A DNA stretch of 64,000 nucleotides from Actinoplanes xinjiangensis (GCF_003148685.1 NZ_QGGR01000006.1:433492-497491); one strand, 5' to 3'; positions 8,738 through 17,821 are shown, counted from the first letter of the stretch. Made by a program: numbers and translations. Notes: generated by a model not told the origin, from the sequence alone.

Positions 8738-9574
8738 ATGGGTGTCGACGGGAATGCGCTGGTACTGGGCGGGGGCGGGGTCACCGGCGTCGCCTGGGAG
8801 ATCGGGATGCTGCACGGCCTGGCCGAACACGGGGTCGACCTGACCGGTGCCGGCCTGTTCGTCGGGACGTCGGCCGGGTCCTCCGTGGCCGCTCAGGTGC
8901 TGTCCGGCGTACCGCTGAAGGATCTCTTCGACGCGCAGCTCGCCGACGCGTCCGGTGAGCCGGCGGCCCGCATCGGGCCCGGAGTCATCCTGGGCTTCCT
9001 GGTCGCCGGCCTCTGGCCGGGTGATCCGGCGCGCGGGCGCGCCTGGATCGGGCGGCGGGCACTGCGTACCCGTACCGTCCCGGAGGCGGAGCGGCGCGCG
9101 GTGATCGCCCGGCGGATCGGCGACGGCGGCTGGCCGGCGGTCCGGTTGCGGATCACGGCGGTCGAGGCCCAGACCGGGGCGGTACGCGTTTTCGACGCCG
9201 ACAGTGGTGTTCCGCTCGTCGACGCCGTCGCCGCGAGTTGCGCCGTGCCGCAGGTGTGGGCGCCGGTGACGATCGACGGAGTCCGCTACATCGACGGGGG
9301 AGTGCGCTCGGTGGCGAACGTGGACCTCGCCGAAGGTTCCCGGCGGGTGGTGGTGCTGGCGCCGACGACCAGGTCGGCACGCCGGTCCGGCCGCCCCGAC
9401 GTGCAGCTGGCGAGCCTGGGGGTGCCCGGCGCCGTGGTGTCCCCGGACGCCGCCGCAGTCCGGGCGATCGGCGCCAACGTGCTCGACCCGGCCCGCCGGC
9501 GCCCGGCCGCGGAGGCCGGCTACGCCCAGGCCGCCGCCGAGGCCGACCGGCTGCGGGCGGTCTGGGTTCAGTAG
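8738..9574 (+). CDS. Patatin-like phospholipase family protein
   Basis: A 278-residue patatin-family lipid acyl hydrolase. All three signatures are intact: the oxyanion-hole loop GGGGVTG at residues 11-17, the nucleophile elbow GTSAG with Ser45, and the second catalytic residue Asp186 in DGG. Together they form the Ser-Asp dyad. The protein is probably cytoplasmic or peripherally membrane-bound, since no signal peptide is visible. Such proteins act on phospholipids or lipid esters. ATG 8738 removes a 43-residue upstream extension that lies over promoter sequence. The stop overlaps the end of the convergent chemoreceptor gene by 7 bp. Confidence 0.82.
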   Translation: MGVDGNALVLGGGGVTGVAWEIGMLHGLAEHGVDLTGAGLFVGTSAGSSVAAQVLSGVPLKDLFDAQLADASGEPAARIGPGVILGFLVAGLWPGDPARGRAWIGRRALRTRTVPEAERRAVIARRIGDGGWPAVRLRITAVEAQTGAVRVFDADSGVPLVDAVAASCAVPQVWAPVTIDGVRYIDGGVRSVANVDLAEGSRRVVVLAPTTRSARRSGRPDVQLASLGVPGAVVSPDAAAVRAIGANVLDPARRRPAAEAGYAQAAAEADRLRAVWVQ

Positions 9575-11163
9575 CGGAAGTGCGAGACCAGCGTGCGGAG
9601 GCCGGCCGACATGCCGGCCAGTTCCGCGGTCGCCTGCTGCGCCTCGGTGACGCCGTGGGTGGTGTGCTGGGCGGCCTCGGCGACGGTCGACACGTTGACG
9701 GCGATCGCGTCGGCGGCCTGCGCGGTGTCGGAGACACTGCGGTTCATCTCGGCGGTCGTGGCGGTCTGCTCCTCGACCGCCGCGGAGATCGTGGTCTGGT
9801 AGTCACTGACCCGCCGGATGACCGCGGCGATCTCGCCGATGGCCGCGACCGCGCTGGTGGTGCCGCTCTGGATGGCGTCGACCCGGCGGATGATGTCCTC
9901 GGTCGCCCGCGCCGTCTCCTGGGCGAGTTCCTTGACCTCGCCGGCCACGACGGCGAAGCCCTTGCCCGCCTCACCGGCGCGGGCCGACTCGATGGTCGCG
10001 TTCAGGGCCAGCAGGTTGGTCTGCTCGGCGATCGACGTGATCACCTTGACCACCTCGCTGATCTCCCGGGACGACTCGCCGAGGGACGCGACAGTGGTGT
10101 TGGCGGCCTCGGCGGCCTGCACCGCGGTGACCGCGACGGCGGCGGCCTCGCTGGTGGAGTGGGCGATCTCGCGGATCGACGCACCCATCTGCTCGCTGCC
10201 GGCGGAGACCGCCTGCACGTTGTTCGACACCTGGTTCGCGGCGTCGGCGACGGCCTGCGCCTGCACGGCGGACTCCTCGGCCGAGGCGGCGATCTCGGTG
10301 GAGGCGGCCGACATCTGTTCGGTCGCGGTCGCCAGCGCCGTCGCCGAGTCGTCGATCGTGCGCATCACGTTGCCGAGCGAGACGAGGCTGCGGCCCAGCG
10401 CACCGGCCATCTCGGCCACCTCGTCGCGGCCGGTGACCTCGACCGGTGTCGCCAGGTCGCCGTCGGCGAGCAGTTCCAGCCGCTGGCGGATCCGTTCCAC
10501 CGGCCGGGTCACCGACAGGGTGACCATCGCGGCCAGGATCACCGCGAGCACGACCGCGCCGATGCCCACCGCCCAGGTCGTCCTGGTGCCACTGGTGTGG
10601 GCGTCGGCGGCGTCGAGTTTGGCCGCGGCGAAGGCGCTGTCGGCCGTGGCGGCCGCCTGATCGAGCAGGTCCCCGATCTCCTCGAACAGTTCGATCTCCC
10701 GGCCCAGCACGAGATCGTTGGCGGCCCTGTCACGTCCGGCGGTGTAGAGCCGGGCGATCTCGGCGTCGACGGTCATGAACTCGTCGACCAGCCCGCCGAT
10801 CCGCTGGAGGGCGTCCTGGGCGGCGCCGGTCGGTGCCAGGCCGGCCGCCGCTTCGGTGCGGGTACGGAACGTGTCGACCGAGGCCAGGAACGCCTTACGT
10901 GACGATCCGGTGTCGGCGGCGGCGTCGGCGACATCGCGCAGAGCGTCGAAGGCGTACGCCGTCTGCCAGCCGTTGAAGTCGGCGGCGGAGAACTTCGCGT
11001 CCTTGACGGTCGCGACGAACTGCTGGGCGCGTTCCATCCGGTCGGTCGCCGTGTGCTGGCTCGACGACGTCGCCAGTGCCTCCGCCATCATGATCAGCAT
11101 CAACCCGACGATGATGGCGAAGGCCACCGCCAGGCGTACGCCGAGGCGCATACGGGTCAGCAT
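9568..11163 (-). CDS. Methyl-accepting chemotaxis protein
   Basis: A 531-residue chemoreceptor-type transducer. An N-terminal membrane segment (LAVAFAIIVGLMLIMMAEALA) is followed by a helical periplasmic-side sensor of about 160 residues, a second membrane segment near residue 200, a HAMP linker (SVTRPVERIRQRL) and a long signalling coiled coil. The hairpin tip EQTNLLALNATIESARAGE is the highly conserved CheA/CheW-binding region. The ligand is unknown and no che genes are in view. ATG 11163 is taken because it immediately precedes the first membrane helix; an in-frame GTG at 11271 would add 36 unlikely residues. Confidence 0.88.
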   Translation of the reverse strand: MLTRMRLGVRLAVAFAIIVGLMLIMMAEALATSSSQHTATDRMERAQQFVATVKDAKFSAADFNGWQTAYAFDALRDVADAAADTGSSRKAFLASVDTFRTRTEAAAGLAPTGAAQDALQRIGGLVDEFMTVDAEIARLYTAGRDRAANDLVLGREIELFEEIGDLLDQAAATADSAFAAAKLDAADAHTSGTRTTWAVGIGAVVLAVILAAMVTLSVTRPVERIRQRLELLADGDLATPVEVTGRDEVAEMAGALGRSLVSLGNVMRTIDDSATALATATEQMSAASTEIAASAEESAVQAQAVADAANQVSNNVQAVSAGSEQMGASIREIAHSTSEAAAVAVTAVQAAEAANTTVASLGESSREISEVVKVITSIAEQTNLLALNATIESARAGEAGKGFAVVAGEVKELAQETARATEDIIRRVDAIQSGTTSAVAAIGEIAAVIRRVSDYQTTISAAVEEQTATTAEMNRSVSDTAQAADAIAVNVSTVAEAAQHTTHGVTEAQQATAELAGMSAGLRTLVSHFRY

Positions 11164-11304
11164 CGTCACACCGACATGATCGGCCGGACGGCCGGTCGGG
11201 TGAGACCGTTTCGCGTGAGTGGTGACGGCCGGGACCGCTGCGACCGGTGAGGCGATCGCCCCACCGGTCACGTGTGGATCAGCTCTCCAGCGGCGGTGAA
11301 ACGA

Positions 11305-12750
11305 TCAGCCGAGGCGCCAGAACTGGGCGGCCAGGCCGTTGCAGGGGTAGAGGGACAGGCGGGCGCCGTTGGCGGCGTCCCAGTTGTAGTTGTCCAGGCA
11401 GGTGTTGCCGGCGACGTTGCGCAGCGAGAACCAGCCGCTGCCCCGGTCCTGGACGATCCACTGCTGGCCGGTGGAGCCGTTGCAGCCGGTGAGGCCGACG
11501 TCGGCGTTCGACGCGGTGCCGGCGGCCAGGTTCGCCAGGCAGGTGCCGGTGTTGCGGTTACGGATCTCGTAGTGGGTGCCGTTGCGGTAGTTCCACTCGA
11601 ACTGCTGGGCGGTGCCGCCGTTGCAGTCGTAGAGCCGCACCAGGGCGCCCGGGGTGGTGTCGCGGTTGTAGTTGTCGACGCACCGGTTGCTGTGCTGGCC
11701 GCGGATGCCGGGGTTGACGACGGTGCTGGGGATCGGCTGGCCGAAGAACGGGTCGCCGTTGTCCCGCCACAGCAGCTGCTGCACGCGGGTGTGCCGGTTC
11801 GGGTCGGTCAGCGCGTCCGGGGTGGGGTTGGCGTAGTCGCGGGCGTGGTACACCAGCATGTCGGTGACGCCGTCCTCGGCGAGGGTGAAGCTGCCGTGCC
11901 CGGGACCGTAGACCCCGTTGGCCGTCTGGAACACCGGGTTGGGGTGCTTGTACCAGGACGCCGGGTTGAGCAGGTCGGCGGTGTCCCAGGAGGAGAGCAG
12001 GCCCAGCTTGTAGCGGGAGTCGGTGGCCGACGCGGAGTAGGCGATGTAGACGCGGCCGTTCTTGACCAGCGGCGACGGGCCCTCGACGACGCCGGCGACG
12101 CCCTCCTTCTCCCAGGCGACGGTGGGCCGGGCGATCTCCACCGCGGTACCGGTGATGGCGGTCGGGCTGCTCATCCGGGCGATGTACATGTGGCTGTTGA
12201 AGTTCGTCGAGGGGCTGTCCTGCGCCCAGGCGAAGTAGCGCACGCCCTTGTTGACGAAGACCGCCGCGTCGAGCTGGAACGACTCCCAGCCGGTGTTGAA
12301 CCGCTGCGGCGCGCTCCACGTGCCGGTCATCGGGTTCGCGCTGGTGTTGCGGATCCAGTAGAGCCGCTGGTCGAAGACGGCGGTGCCCGGCGACGCGGAG
12401 AAGTACATGTACCAGGCGCCGTCGATGTACTGGATGTCGGGCGCCCAGATCCAGCCGCTGAGTGCTCCGCTGGACGGCGCGACGAACGCGTTCGACGTCG
12501 CGGCGGTGCCCAGGCCCTGGAGGGTGGTGGCGCGGCGCAGCTCGACCCGCTTGTAATCGGGGACCGAGGCGGTCATGTAGTAGTAGCCGTCGGTGTGCTT
12601 GAAGATCGCGGTGTCGGCGCGCTGGTTGATGACCGGGTTGCGCACGGTGATGAACTGGGCCGACGCCGGGGTGGCGAGTCCGGCCAGCATCACGACCATC
12701 AGGCCGAGGACGGCCGTGACCTTGCGACGGATGCGAGCGGAGAGATCCAT
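11305..12750 (-). CDS. Secreted GH43 arabinanase/arabinofuranosidase with ricin-type lectin domain
   Basis: A 481-residue secreted glycosidase. The Sec signal peptide ends near TPASAQ. The GH43 five-bladed propeller spans roughly residues 32-335 and shows the three acidic residues of the family: ADTAIF (base), QLDAAVF (pKa modulator) and VVEGPSP (acid). A C-terminal beta-trefoil of about 130 residues has repeated QxW-type signatures (QQFEW, QQW, QFW), a CBM13-type sugar-binding module. The likely substrate is arabinan or arabinoxylan side chains. A Shine-Dalgarno AAGGAAG precedes ATG 12750. It is divergent from a second GH43 gene and shares a 184-bp operator region with it. Confidence 0.88.
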   Translation of the reverse strand: MDLSARIRRKVTAVLGLMVVMLAGLATPASAQFITVRNPVINQRADTAIFKHTDGYYYMTASVPDYKRVELRRATTLQGLGTAATSNAFVAPSSGALSGWIWAPDIQYIDGAWYMYFSASPGTAVFDQRLYWIRNTSANPMTGTWSAPQRFNTGWESFQLDAAVFVNKGVRYFAWAQDSPSTNFNSHMYIARMSSPTAITGTAVEIARPTVAWEKEGVAGVVEGPSPLVKNGRVYIAYSASATDSRYKLGLLSSWDTADLLNPASWYKHPNPVFQTANGVYGPGHGSFTLAEDGVTDMLVYHARDYANPTPDALTDPNRHTRVQQLLWRDNGDPFFGQPIPSTVVNPGIRGQHSNRCVDNYNRDTTPGALVRLYDCNGGTAQQFEWNYRNGTHYEIRNRNTGTCLANLAAGTASNADVGLTGCNGSTGQQWIVQDRGSGWFSLRNVAGNTCLDNYNWDAANGARLSLYPCNGLAAQFWRLG

Positions 12751-12785
12751 CGGGGACTTCCTTGCAGGTGGGGGGAGGGTAGCGG

Positions 12786-12799
12786 TGTGATCGTTAACA
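12786..12799. promoter_or_regulatory. LacI-type operator for the leftward GH43 gene
   Basis: TGTGATCGTTAACA is an imperfect CG-centred palindrome 36 bp upstream of the leftward GH43 start. It matches the perfect palindrome TGTTATCGATAACA before the GH127 gene at 12 of 14 positions. On the leftward strand it overlaps the -10 region of a plausible TTGACG-N17-CATGTT promoter, so binding would block transcription. Confidence 0.6.
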
Positions 12800-12866
12800 T
12801 GCACGTCGATTCGACGTACGTCAAGAAACCTCGTCGAAATCTGCGTGTCATGACGATTCGAGCTTC

Positions 12867-12924
12867 TTGTTAAGGACGTCTATGTCTCGTAACATGCCGC
12901 TCACAATTTGTGAGCGCTAACGAA
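12867..12924 (+). promoter_or_regulatory. Promoter and LacI-type operator of the rightward GH43 gene
   Basis: TTGTTA (12867-12872) and TAACAT (12890-12895) are separated by 17 bp and form a good sigma-70-like promoter with transcription starting near 12902. Immediately downstream, 12907-12924 (TTTGTGAGCGCTAACGAA) is a CG-centred palindrome with 7 of 9 positions paired, typical of LacI-family operators. It ends 10 bp before the start codon. The layout predicts substrate-induced derepression. Confidence 0.65.
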
Positions 12925-12934
12925 GGGCAGCCGT

Positions 12935-14428
12935 ATGCGTCTGCGAGGCATGGTCACCGCGTTACTGACGACGGTCGCGCTCATCGTGACCGTCGGCGCC
13001 GCCGCGACCCCGGGCGCCGCCGCACCCGGCGCCACCTTCCAGAACCCCGTCGTCGGTACGCCCAACAGCGCCGACCCGTGGATGGGCTACTACAACGGCA
13101 ACTACTACTACGCCGCCACCACCTGGTCCGGCAGGATCCTCATCCGTCGGTCGGCCACCCTCGCCGGACTGAAGACCGCGCCCGAGACGACCGTGTTCAC
13201 CATGTCGCAGCCCAGCGCCGTGTCGAACATGTGGGCGCCCAGTCTGCACCTGCTCAACGGGCCCAACGGCCGGCGCTGGTATCTGTACTACTCGGCGGGC
13301 CCGTCCGCCTGCTGCGGCGGCCAGCGCCAGCATGTCCTGGAGAGCGCCGGCACCGATCCGATGGGCCCGTACACGTACAAGGGCGCCCTGGTCCTGATGC
13401 CGGACAACGGCTGGTCCATCGACGGCAGCGTGATGACCGTCGGCGGGATCGACTACTTCGTGTTCTCGGCGTTCAACAACAACAGCGGTTTCGAGAACGG
13501 CGGCCTGCAGAGCCTCTACATCTCCCGGCTGACCAACCCGTGGACACCGGCGGCGCTCGGGACCCTGATCTCCGAACCCACCTACGCCTGGGAACGGGTC
13601 GGCAACCCGGTCAACGAGGGGCCGTTCCCGTTGCAGCGCGGCAACCGCACCTTCCTGACCTACTCGGCCAGCTACTGCGGCACCCCCGACTACAAGATCG
13701 GGGCGCTGGAGCTGACCGGCGCCGACCCGCTGGCCCGTGGCTCGTGGACCAAGACGGCCACCCCGCTGTTCCAGCGCAGCGACACCAACGGGGTGTACGG
13801 GCCGGCCCACCACAGCTTCTTCACGTCGCCGGACGGCACCGAGGACTGGATCGTGTACCACGCCAACGACTCCGCCTCGCAGGGGTGCGGCACCACCCGT
13901 ACCAGCCGTGCGCAGCGGATCTCCTGGAACGCCGACGGCACTCCCCACCTGGGCGTCCCGGTCTCCACCACGACGGTCCTGGCCGGACCGTCCGGTGAGC
14001 TGAGCAATCCGGGCGCGGTCGGGGTCCAGCGACTGCAGTCCTACAACTTCCAGGACCGATTCGTACGCCACACGAACTTCGCCACCCGCATCGACGCGAA
14101 CGTGACCCCGGCGCTGGACTCCCGGTTCCGGGTCGTCGCCGGGCTGGCCGACAGCACCGCGGTGTCGTTCGAGTCGGTCAACTTCCCGGGCCACTACCTG
14201 AGGCACGACAACTACGTGCTGCGGCTGGATCCGAACAACGGGTCGGCGACGTTCCGGCAGGACGCCACCTTCCGCCAGGTCGCCGGCCTCGCCGACAGCG
14301 GCTGGTCGTCGTTCCAGTCGTACAACTTCCCGGACCGCTACCTCCGGCACAGCGGCTACCAGCTCCGCATCGACCCGGTCAGCACCGCCACCGACCGCGC
14401 CGACGCGACCTTCCGCCGCACCTCCTGA
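12935..14428 (+). CDS. Secreted GH43 exo-arabinofuranosidase with AbfB (CBM42) domain
   Basis: A 497-residue secreted enzyme. A Sec signal peptide (VTALLTTVALIVTVGAAATPGAAA) leads into a GH43 propeller covering about residues 35-355, with the three acidic residues in ADPWMG, SIDGSV and VNEGPFP. The last 140 residues contain repeated SYNFQDRFVRH, SVNFPGHYLRH and SYNFPDRYLRH units, the hallmark of the AbfB/CBM42 arabinofuranose-binding trefoil. This layout matches known actinobacterial exo-1,5-alpha-L-arabinofuranosidases of GH43 subfamily 26. The Shine-Dalgarno GAAGGG lies 7 nt before the ATG. It is divergent from the other GH43 and probably co-regulated with it. Confidence 0.88.
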   Translation: MRLRGMVTALLTTVALIVTVGAAATPGAAAPGATFQNPVVGTPNSADPWMGYYNGNYYYAATTWSGRILIRRSATLAGLKTAPETTVFTMSQPSAVSNMWAPSLHLLNGPNGRRWYLYYSAGPSACCGGQRQHVLESAGTDPMGPYTYKGALVLMPDNGWSIDGSVMTVGGIDYFVFSAFNNNSGFENGGLQSLYISRLTNPWTPAALGTLISEPTYAWERVGNPVNEGPFPLQRGNRTFLTYSASYCGTPDYKIGALELTGADPLARGSWTKTATPLFQRSDTNGVYGPAHHSFFTSPDGTEDWIVYHANDSASQGCGTTRTSRAQRISWNADGTPHLGVPVSTTTVLAGPSGELSNPGAVGVQRLQSYNFQDRFVRHTNFATRIDANVTPALDSRFRVVAGLADSTAVSFESVNFPGHYLRHDNYVLRLDPNNGSATFRQDATFRQVAGLADSGWSSFQSYNFPDRYLRHSGYQLRIDPVSTATDRADATFRRTS

Positions 14429-14467
14429 CCCCGGTGATCACGGCCGGCGCCGCATACGCTCGATCCC

Positions 14468-14911
14468 ATGACCCGACCGGCCGACCACCGCGAGGTGGAG
14501 CAGGCCCTGCTGCGGGACGGGTGGAGCAGGTGCGGCGCCGGTGACTGGGCCATCGCGGTCCACGCCCCGCACGTCGCCCGTCTCGCCGGCATCATCCGCG
14601 AGGTCCACGAGCGGGCCCGGCGCGAGCTGCCCTGGTGCGGGCCACTGGACCACAACCCGGCCAACGTCATGCGCGCCGCGGACGGCCGGCTCGTGGTGAC
14701 CGACCTGTTCTACGCCGACGGCCCGAACCTGTACTCGACCGCCGCCACCGATCCGGACCGGGTCGCCGAGCTGATCCCCGAGGACGAACGCCGATTCCTG
14801 ACCGGGATACCGCTGGCGGCCTCCGGCCCGTGGGACCCAGCGGACCGGGAGCGGGTCCGCGCCGGACTCGCCGCGGCCGATGCCCGCAGACGTGGCGAGG
14901 GCCGCCGCTAG
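14468..14911 (+). CDS. Small hypothetical protein resembling the catalytic half of an APH-type kinase
   Basis: A 147-residue protein. LDHNPANVMRAADGRLVVTDLFYADG looks like the catalytic loop and metal-binding segment of aminoglycoside phosphotransferase-like kinases (DxNxxN, then D in the position of the IDW motif). The N-terminal ATP-binding lobe is absent, so it is either a minimal or degenerate kinase fold or a relic. Despite this it has a well-formed leaderless promoter: TACGCT is placed 7 nt before the ATG. It follows the GH43 gene by 39 bp. The function is unknown. Confidence 0.6.
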   Translation: MTRPADHREVEQALLRDGWSRCGAGDWAIAVHAPHVARLAGIIREVHERARRELPWCGPLDHNPANVMRAADGRLVVTDLFYADGPNLYSTAATDPDRVAELIPEDERRFLTGIPLAASGPWDPADRERVRAGLAAADARRRGEGRR

Positions 14912-15257
14912 CCGGTGAGCCTTCGGCCGGGTCGCCACGCCCGCTTTCGCCGGCCGGGATCATCGACACACCGCCGGGGCACCGACGGCAACGTCGATCA
15001 GCGCACACCGTCGCTCAACGTGCGCCTCCCGCCTCGTCATGGCACGTGTAGACGCACACGATCCGTCGATCGTGTGCGTTCACCGCGGTCATGGCAGTGG
15101 CAGCAGCCCACGCAAGCGGTGCGTGCGCCCCTGTCGTCGCTCGCAGAGCACCGGGCCCCAGGCGATGCGGCCGACAGTTGCCGCTCGCAGACGATGTCCC
15201 CGGGGCGGTACCCGCGGACATCGGCGCCGGACCGGTCCCCCTGCGGACAGAAGCTCT
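14912..15257. other. Intergenic region with a perfect 12-bp inverted repeat
   Basis: This 346-bp gap lies between convergent genes and I find no convincing gene in it. Its main feature is the hairpin at 15052-15079: ACGCACACGATC, a 4-nt loop CGTC, then the exact reverse complement. There is no U-tract. Placed between two converging genes, it is most simply a bidirectional terminator, though a protein-binding site is possible. Confidence 0.55.
15052..15079. terminator. Candidate bidirectional terminator hairpin
   Basis: A perfect 12-bp stem with a 4-nt loop between the kinase-like gene and the c-di-GMP gene, which converge on it. The lack of a T-run makes it an actinobacterial-type rather than classical intrinsic terminator. 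Confidence 0.5.
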
Positions 15258-17195
15258 CTAGGCCACGGCGATGAGGGCGTGCCGGAGGCGGTGGGTGATG
15301 GCGTCGGCGGGCATCGGCCGGGCGAGGTGGAAGCCCTGCGCCAGATCGCAGCCGATCTCACGGAGCGCCGCCAGGGTCGGGGCGTCCTCGATGCCTTCGG
15401 CGACGACCGTGAGGCCGAGGTTGTGGCCGAGTTCGACGGTCGAGGCGACCAGCGCCCGGTTGCCGCGGTCGGTGCTCATGTCCTGGACGAACGAGCGGTC
15501 GATCTTGAGCTCGTCGAGCGGCAGCAGCCGTAGGTAGGTCATCGAGGAGTAGCCGGTGCCGTAGTCGTCCACGGAGACTTTCACGCCCAGCCGGCGTAGC
15601 CGGTGCAGGGCCTCGATGGCGGTGTTCGGGTCGCTCATGATGCTGTACTCGGTGACCTCGATACCCAGTTGGTCGCCGGGCACGCCGGTCTGGCGCAGCA
15701 GGGCGGCGACCCGGGCCGGGAAGCCGGGGTCCAGCAGCGACCGGGTGGAGATGTTGACGGCCACCGGGATCCGGTGCCCCAGGTCGAGCCAGACCCGCGC
15801 CTGCGTCAGTGCCTGCGTGAGCACCTGGTGGGTGAACCGGTGGATCAGCGTGGTGGCCTCCAGCACCGGGATGAAGTCGCCGGGGGAGATGGGCCCCTTG
15901 ACCGGGTGCCGCCAGCGGGCGAGGGCCTCGACACCGGCCAGCGTCCCACTACTGATGTCGATCTTGGGCTGGTAGTGCAGGGTGATCTCGTCGCCGGTGT
16001 CCAGAGCGCGGCGCAGGTCGCCGAGCAGGGTGAGCCGGGCGTTGCTGTCCTCGGTGCGCCCGGCGGCGAACCGCCGGAAACCGAGGCGCTGCTGCTTGGC
16101 GGCGGTCATCGCGGTGTCGGCGTGCCGCAGCACGGTCGGCACGTCCTCGCCGGGACCCGCCGTGGCGGCGCCGACGCTGACCTCCAGGTCGACGGTGATG
16201 TCGTCGATGACGAACGGCTCCTCGAAGGCGTCGGTCAGCCGGGTGGCGATGGTCTCCCCGATGTCCGGTTCGGCGTCGCGCAGCAGGATCGCGAACTCGT
16301 CACCGCCGAGCCGGGCGACGAAGTCCTGACCGCGTACCGAGTCCTTCAGGCGCCGGCCGACGTGAATGAGCAGCAGGTCACCGATGCGGTGGCCGAGCTG
16401 GTCGTTGACGTCGCGGAAGCCGTCCAGGTTGACCACCAGCACGGTGGCCCGCCCGGGCCGCGGCCGGTGCGGCCGCCGCCGGTGACTGGCGTCCTCGGCC
16501 AGCGCGCGGCCGGTCCGGGCGGCGAACGCGGTGCGGTTGGGCAGGCCGGTCAACGGGTCGGTGGCGGCCATCGTCTCCACCTGGCGCCGGTGTGCGCGCG
16601 ACGACCGGATGAGCCCGACCAGCACGATCAGGCTGACCGCGAACGCCAGCCCGTTGCCCCACAGCTGCCGCTGCGACTCGTCCTGGCCGTCGGACTGCTT
16701 CTCGGTGTGGTCGGTCAGGTGGTGCCGCTGTTCGGCGAGCACCGTCGCCATGATCCGGGTGGTGACCGGCTCGATCGCGTCCTCCAGACGCGATTCCGCA
16801 CCGGCGAGGTCGCGCTCGTCGAGCAGATCCAGGTATGCGGTGATGTGCGGCTTCAGGTCGCGGTGCGCCTGAACGATCCCCGCGGTGAGTTCGCGGTCCT
16901 CGGTGTCGACACTCGCCATGTGTTCCATGGCCACCTGGGCCTGCCGGTGCACGCCCGGCAACTGGTGGCGTTCCTCGCCGTCGGGTTCGCGCATGGTGGC
17001 CTGGATCAGCGCCAGTTCCCAGCTGACCAGGTAGGCGGTCTGCTGGTAGGCGTCGGTGTTGGCGCTGTCCTCCGCCAGTTCCGAGACGATCACCGCCTGC
17101 CGCCAGCTACCGAACACCGCGTAGCCGGACATACCTGCCAATACCACGGCAAGTAGGCCCACCAGCCATCGCGAAGCCCCACGCGCCGCAGCCAT
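15258..17195 (-). CDS. Bifunctional diguanylate cyclase/phosphodiesterase (GGDEF-EAL)
   Basis: A 645-residue membrane protein for turnover of cyclic di-GMP. It has an N-terminal membrane helix (WLVGLLAVVLAGMSGYAVF), a helical extracytoplasmic sensor of about 150 residues, and a second helix (GLAFAVSLIVLVGLI). The GGDEF domain has an intact GGDEF near residues 297-301 and an RxxD inhibitory site five residues before it (RGQD). The EAL domain starts near residue 421 with an intact VEALARW, plus DDYGTGYSS, VAEGIE and AQGFHLA, so both activities look possible. ATG 17195 is chosen for GGAAGG 5 nt upstream. Product feedback through the RxxD site is expected. Partners are unknown. Confidence 0.9.
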   Translation of the reverse strand: MAAARGASRWLVGLLAVVLAGMSGYAVFGSWRQAVIVSELAEDSANTDAYQQTAYLVSWELALIQATMREPDGEERHQLPGVHRQAQVAMEHMASVDTEDRELTAGIVQAHRDLKPHITAYLDLLDERDLAGAESRLEDAIEPVTTRIMATVLAEQRHHLTDHTEKQSDGQDESQRQLWGNGLAFAVSLIVLVGLIRSSRAHRRQVETMAATDPLTGLPNRTAFAARTGRALAEDASHRRRPHRPRPGRATVLVVNLDGFRDVNDQLGHRIGDLLLIHVGRRLKDSVRGQDFVARLGGDEFAILLRDAEPDIGETIATRLTDAFEEPFVIDDITVDLEVSVGAATAGPGEDVPTVLRHADTAMTAAKQQRLGFRRFAAGRTEDSNARLTLLGDLRRALDTGDEITLHYQPKIDISSGTLAGVEALARWRHPVKGPISPGDFIPVLEATTLIHRFTHQVLTQALTQARVWLDLGHRIPVAVNISTRSLLDPGFPARVAALLRQTGVPGDQLGIEVTEYSIMSDPNTAIEALHRLRRLGVKVSVDDYGTGYSSMTYLRLLPLDELKIDRSFVQDMSTDRGNRALVASTVELGHNLGLTVVAEGIEDAPTLAALREIGCDLAQGFHLARPMPADAITHRLRHALIAVA

Positions 17196-17329
17196 CATCA
17201 CCTTCCGGAGTCCACCGTTGCCTACTCATCGGCGGGCTCCGCAACCGCATGACACCTCGCAGGTTGCACCCCGGGTGCGGCTCGGCGCGCCCGTCGGCGA
17301 GGCGATCGGGACCCTGGTGACGAAGGGGC

Positions 17330-17821
17330 CTACGAGGCGCTGAGCCCGAACCGGCGGACGACGTCGGCCAGCCACGGCCGGTCGACGAACTCCAGCCCGT
17401 GCTCGGCGGCCAGGGCGGCGCCGCGCTCCGCGTCGGTGTCGCCGGCCTCCACCATGTCGACGACCGCTCGGAAGAACAACTCGAACCCGGCCGGGCTGAT
17501 CACCTCGATCATCCGGGCCGGCCCGCTGCCGGCGTTCCACATCGCGTGCGCCTCGCCGCGTGGCTTGGTGATGTAGCCGCCCGGACCGAGGACGGCCTCC
17601 CGGTCCTCGGAGCGGAACCCGATCAGGCCGCTGATCACGATCGAGTGCTCGTCCTCCCGGGTGTGGACGTGCGGCGGCACCAGGGCGCCCGGCCGGAACT
17701 CGTGCTCGACGATCGCGAATGCGCCGCCGGTGTCCTCGCCCCAGACCTTGAAGTCCACGGTGATGTCGCCGAGGTCACCCGAACGGCCCTCACCGGGACC
17801 GACGACGCGCAGTCGGCTCAC
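17330..17821 (-). CDS. Cupin-domain protein
   Basis: A 163-residue protein with one conserved cupin barrel. Motif 1 is PPHVHTREDEHSIVISG, with two His, a Glu and a further His as metal ligands. Motif 2 is KPRGEAHAMWNAG. The C-terminal 50 residues form a helical tail found in stand-alone actinobacterial cupins annotated as quercetin-dioxygenase-like. The reaction is unknown. GTG 17821 is preferred over GTG 17845 because AGGAGG lies 9 nt upstream of it, inside the longer frame. It is divergent from the GT2 gene across a gap of about 110 bp. Confidence 0.75.
   Translation of the reverse strand: MSRLRVVGPGEGRSGDLGDITVDFKVWGEDTGGAFAIVEHEFRPGALVPPHVHTREDEHSIVISGLIGFRSEDREAVLGPGGYITKPRGEAHAMWNAGSGPARMIEVISPAGFELFFRAVVDMVEAGDTDAERGAALAAEHGLEFVDRPWLADVVRRFGLSAS

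Noticed and set aside
9238..10902. A 554-codon plus-strand frame opposite the chemoreceptor
   Set aside because: It shadows the signalling coiled coil; no ribosome site and repetitive Gly/Arg/Asp content.
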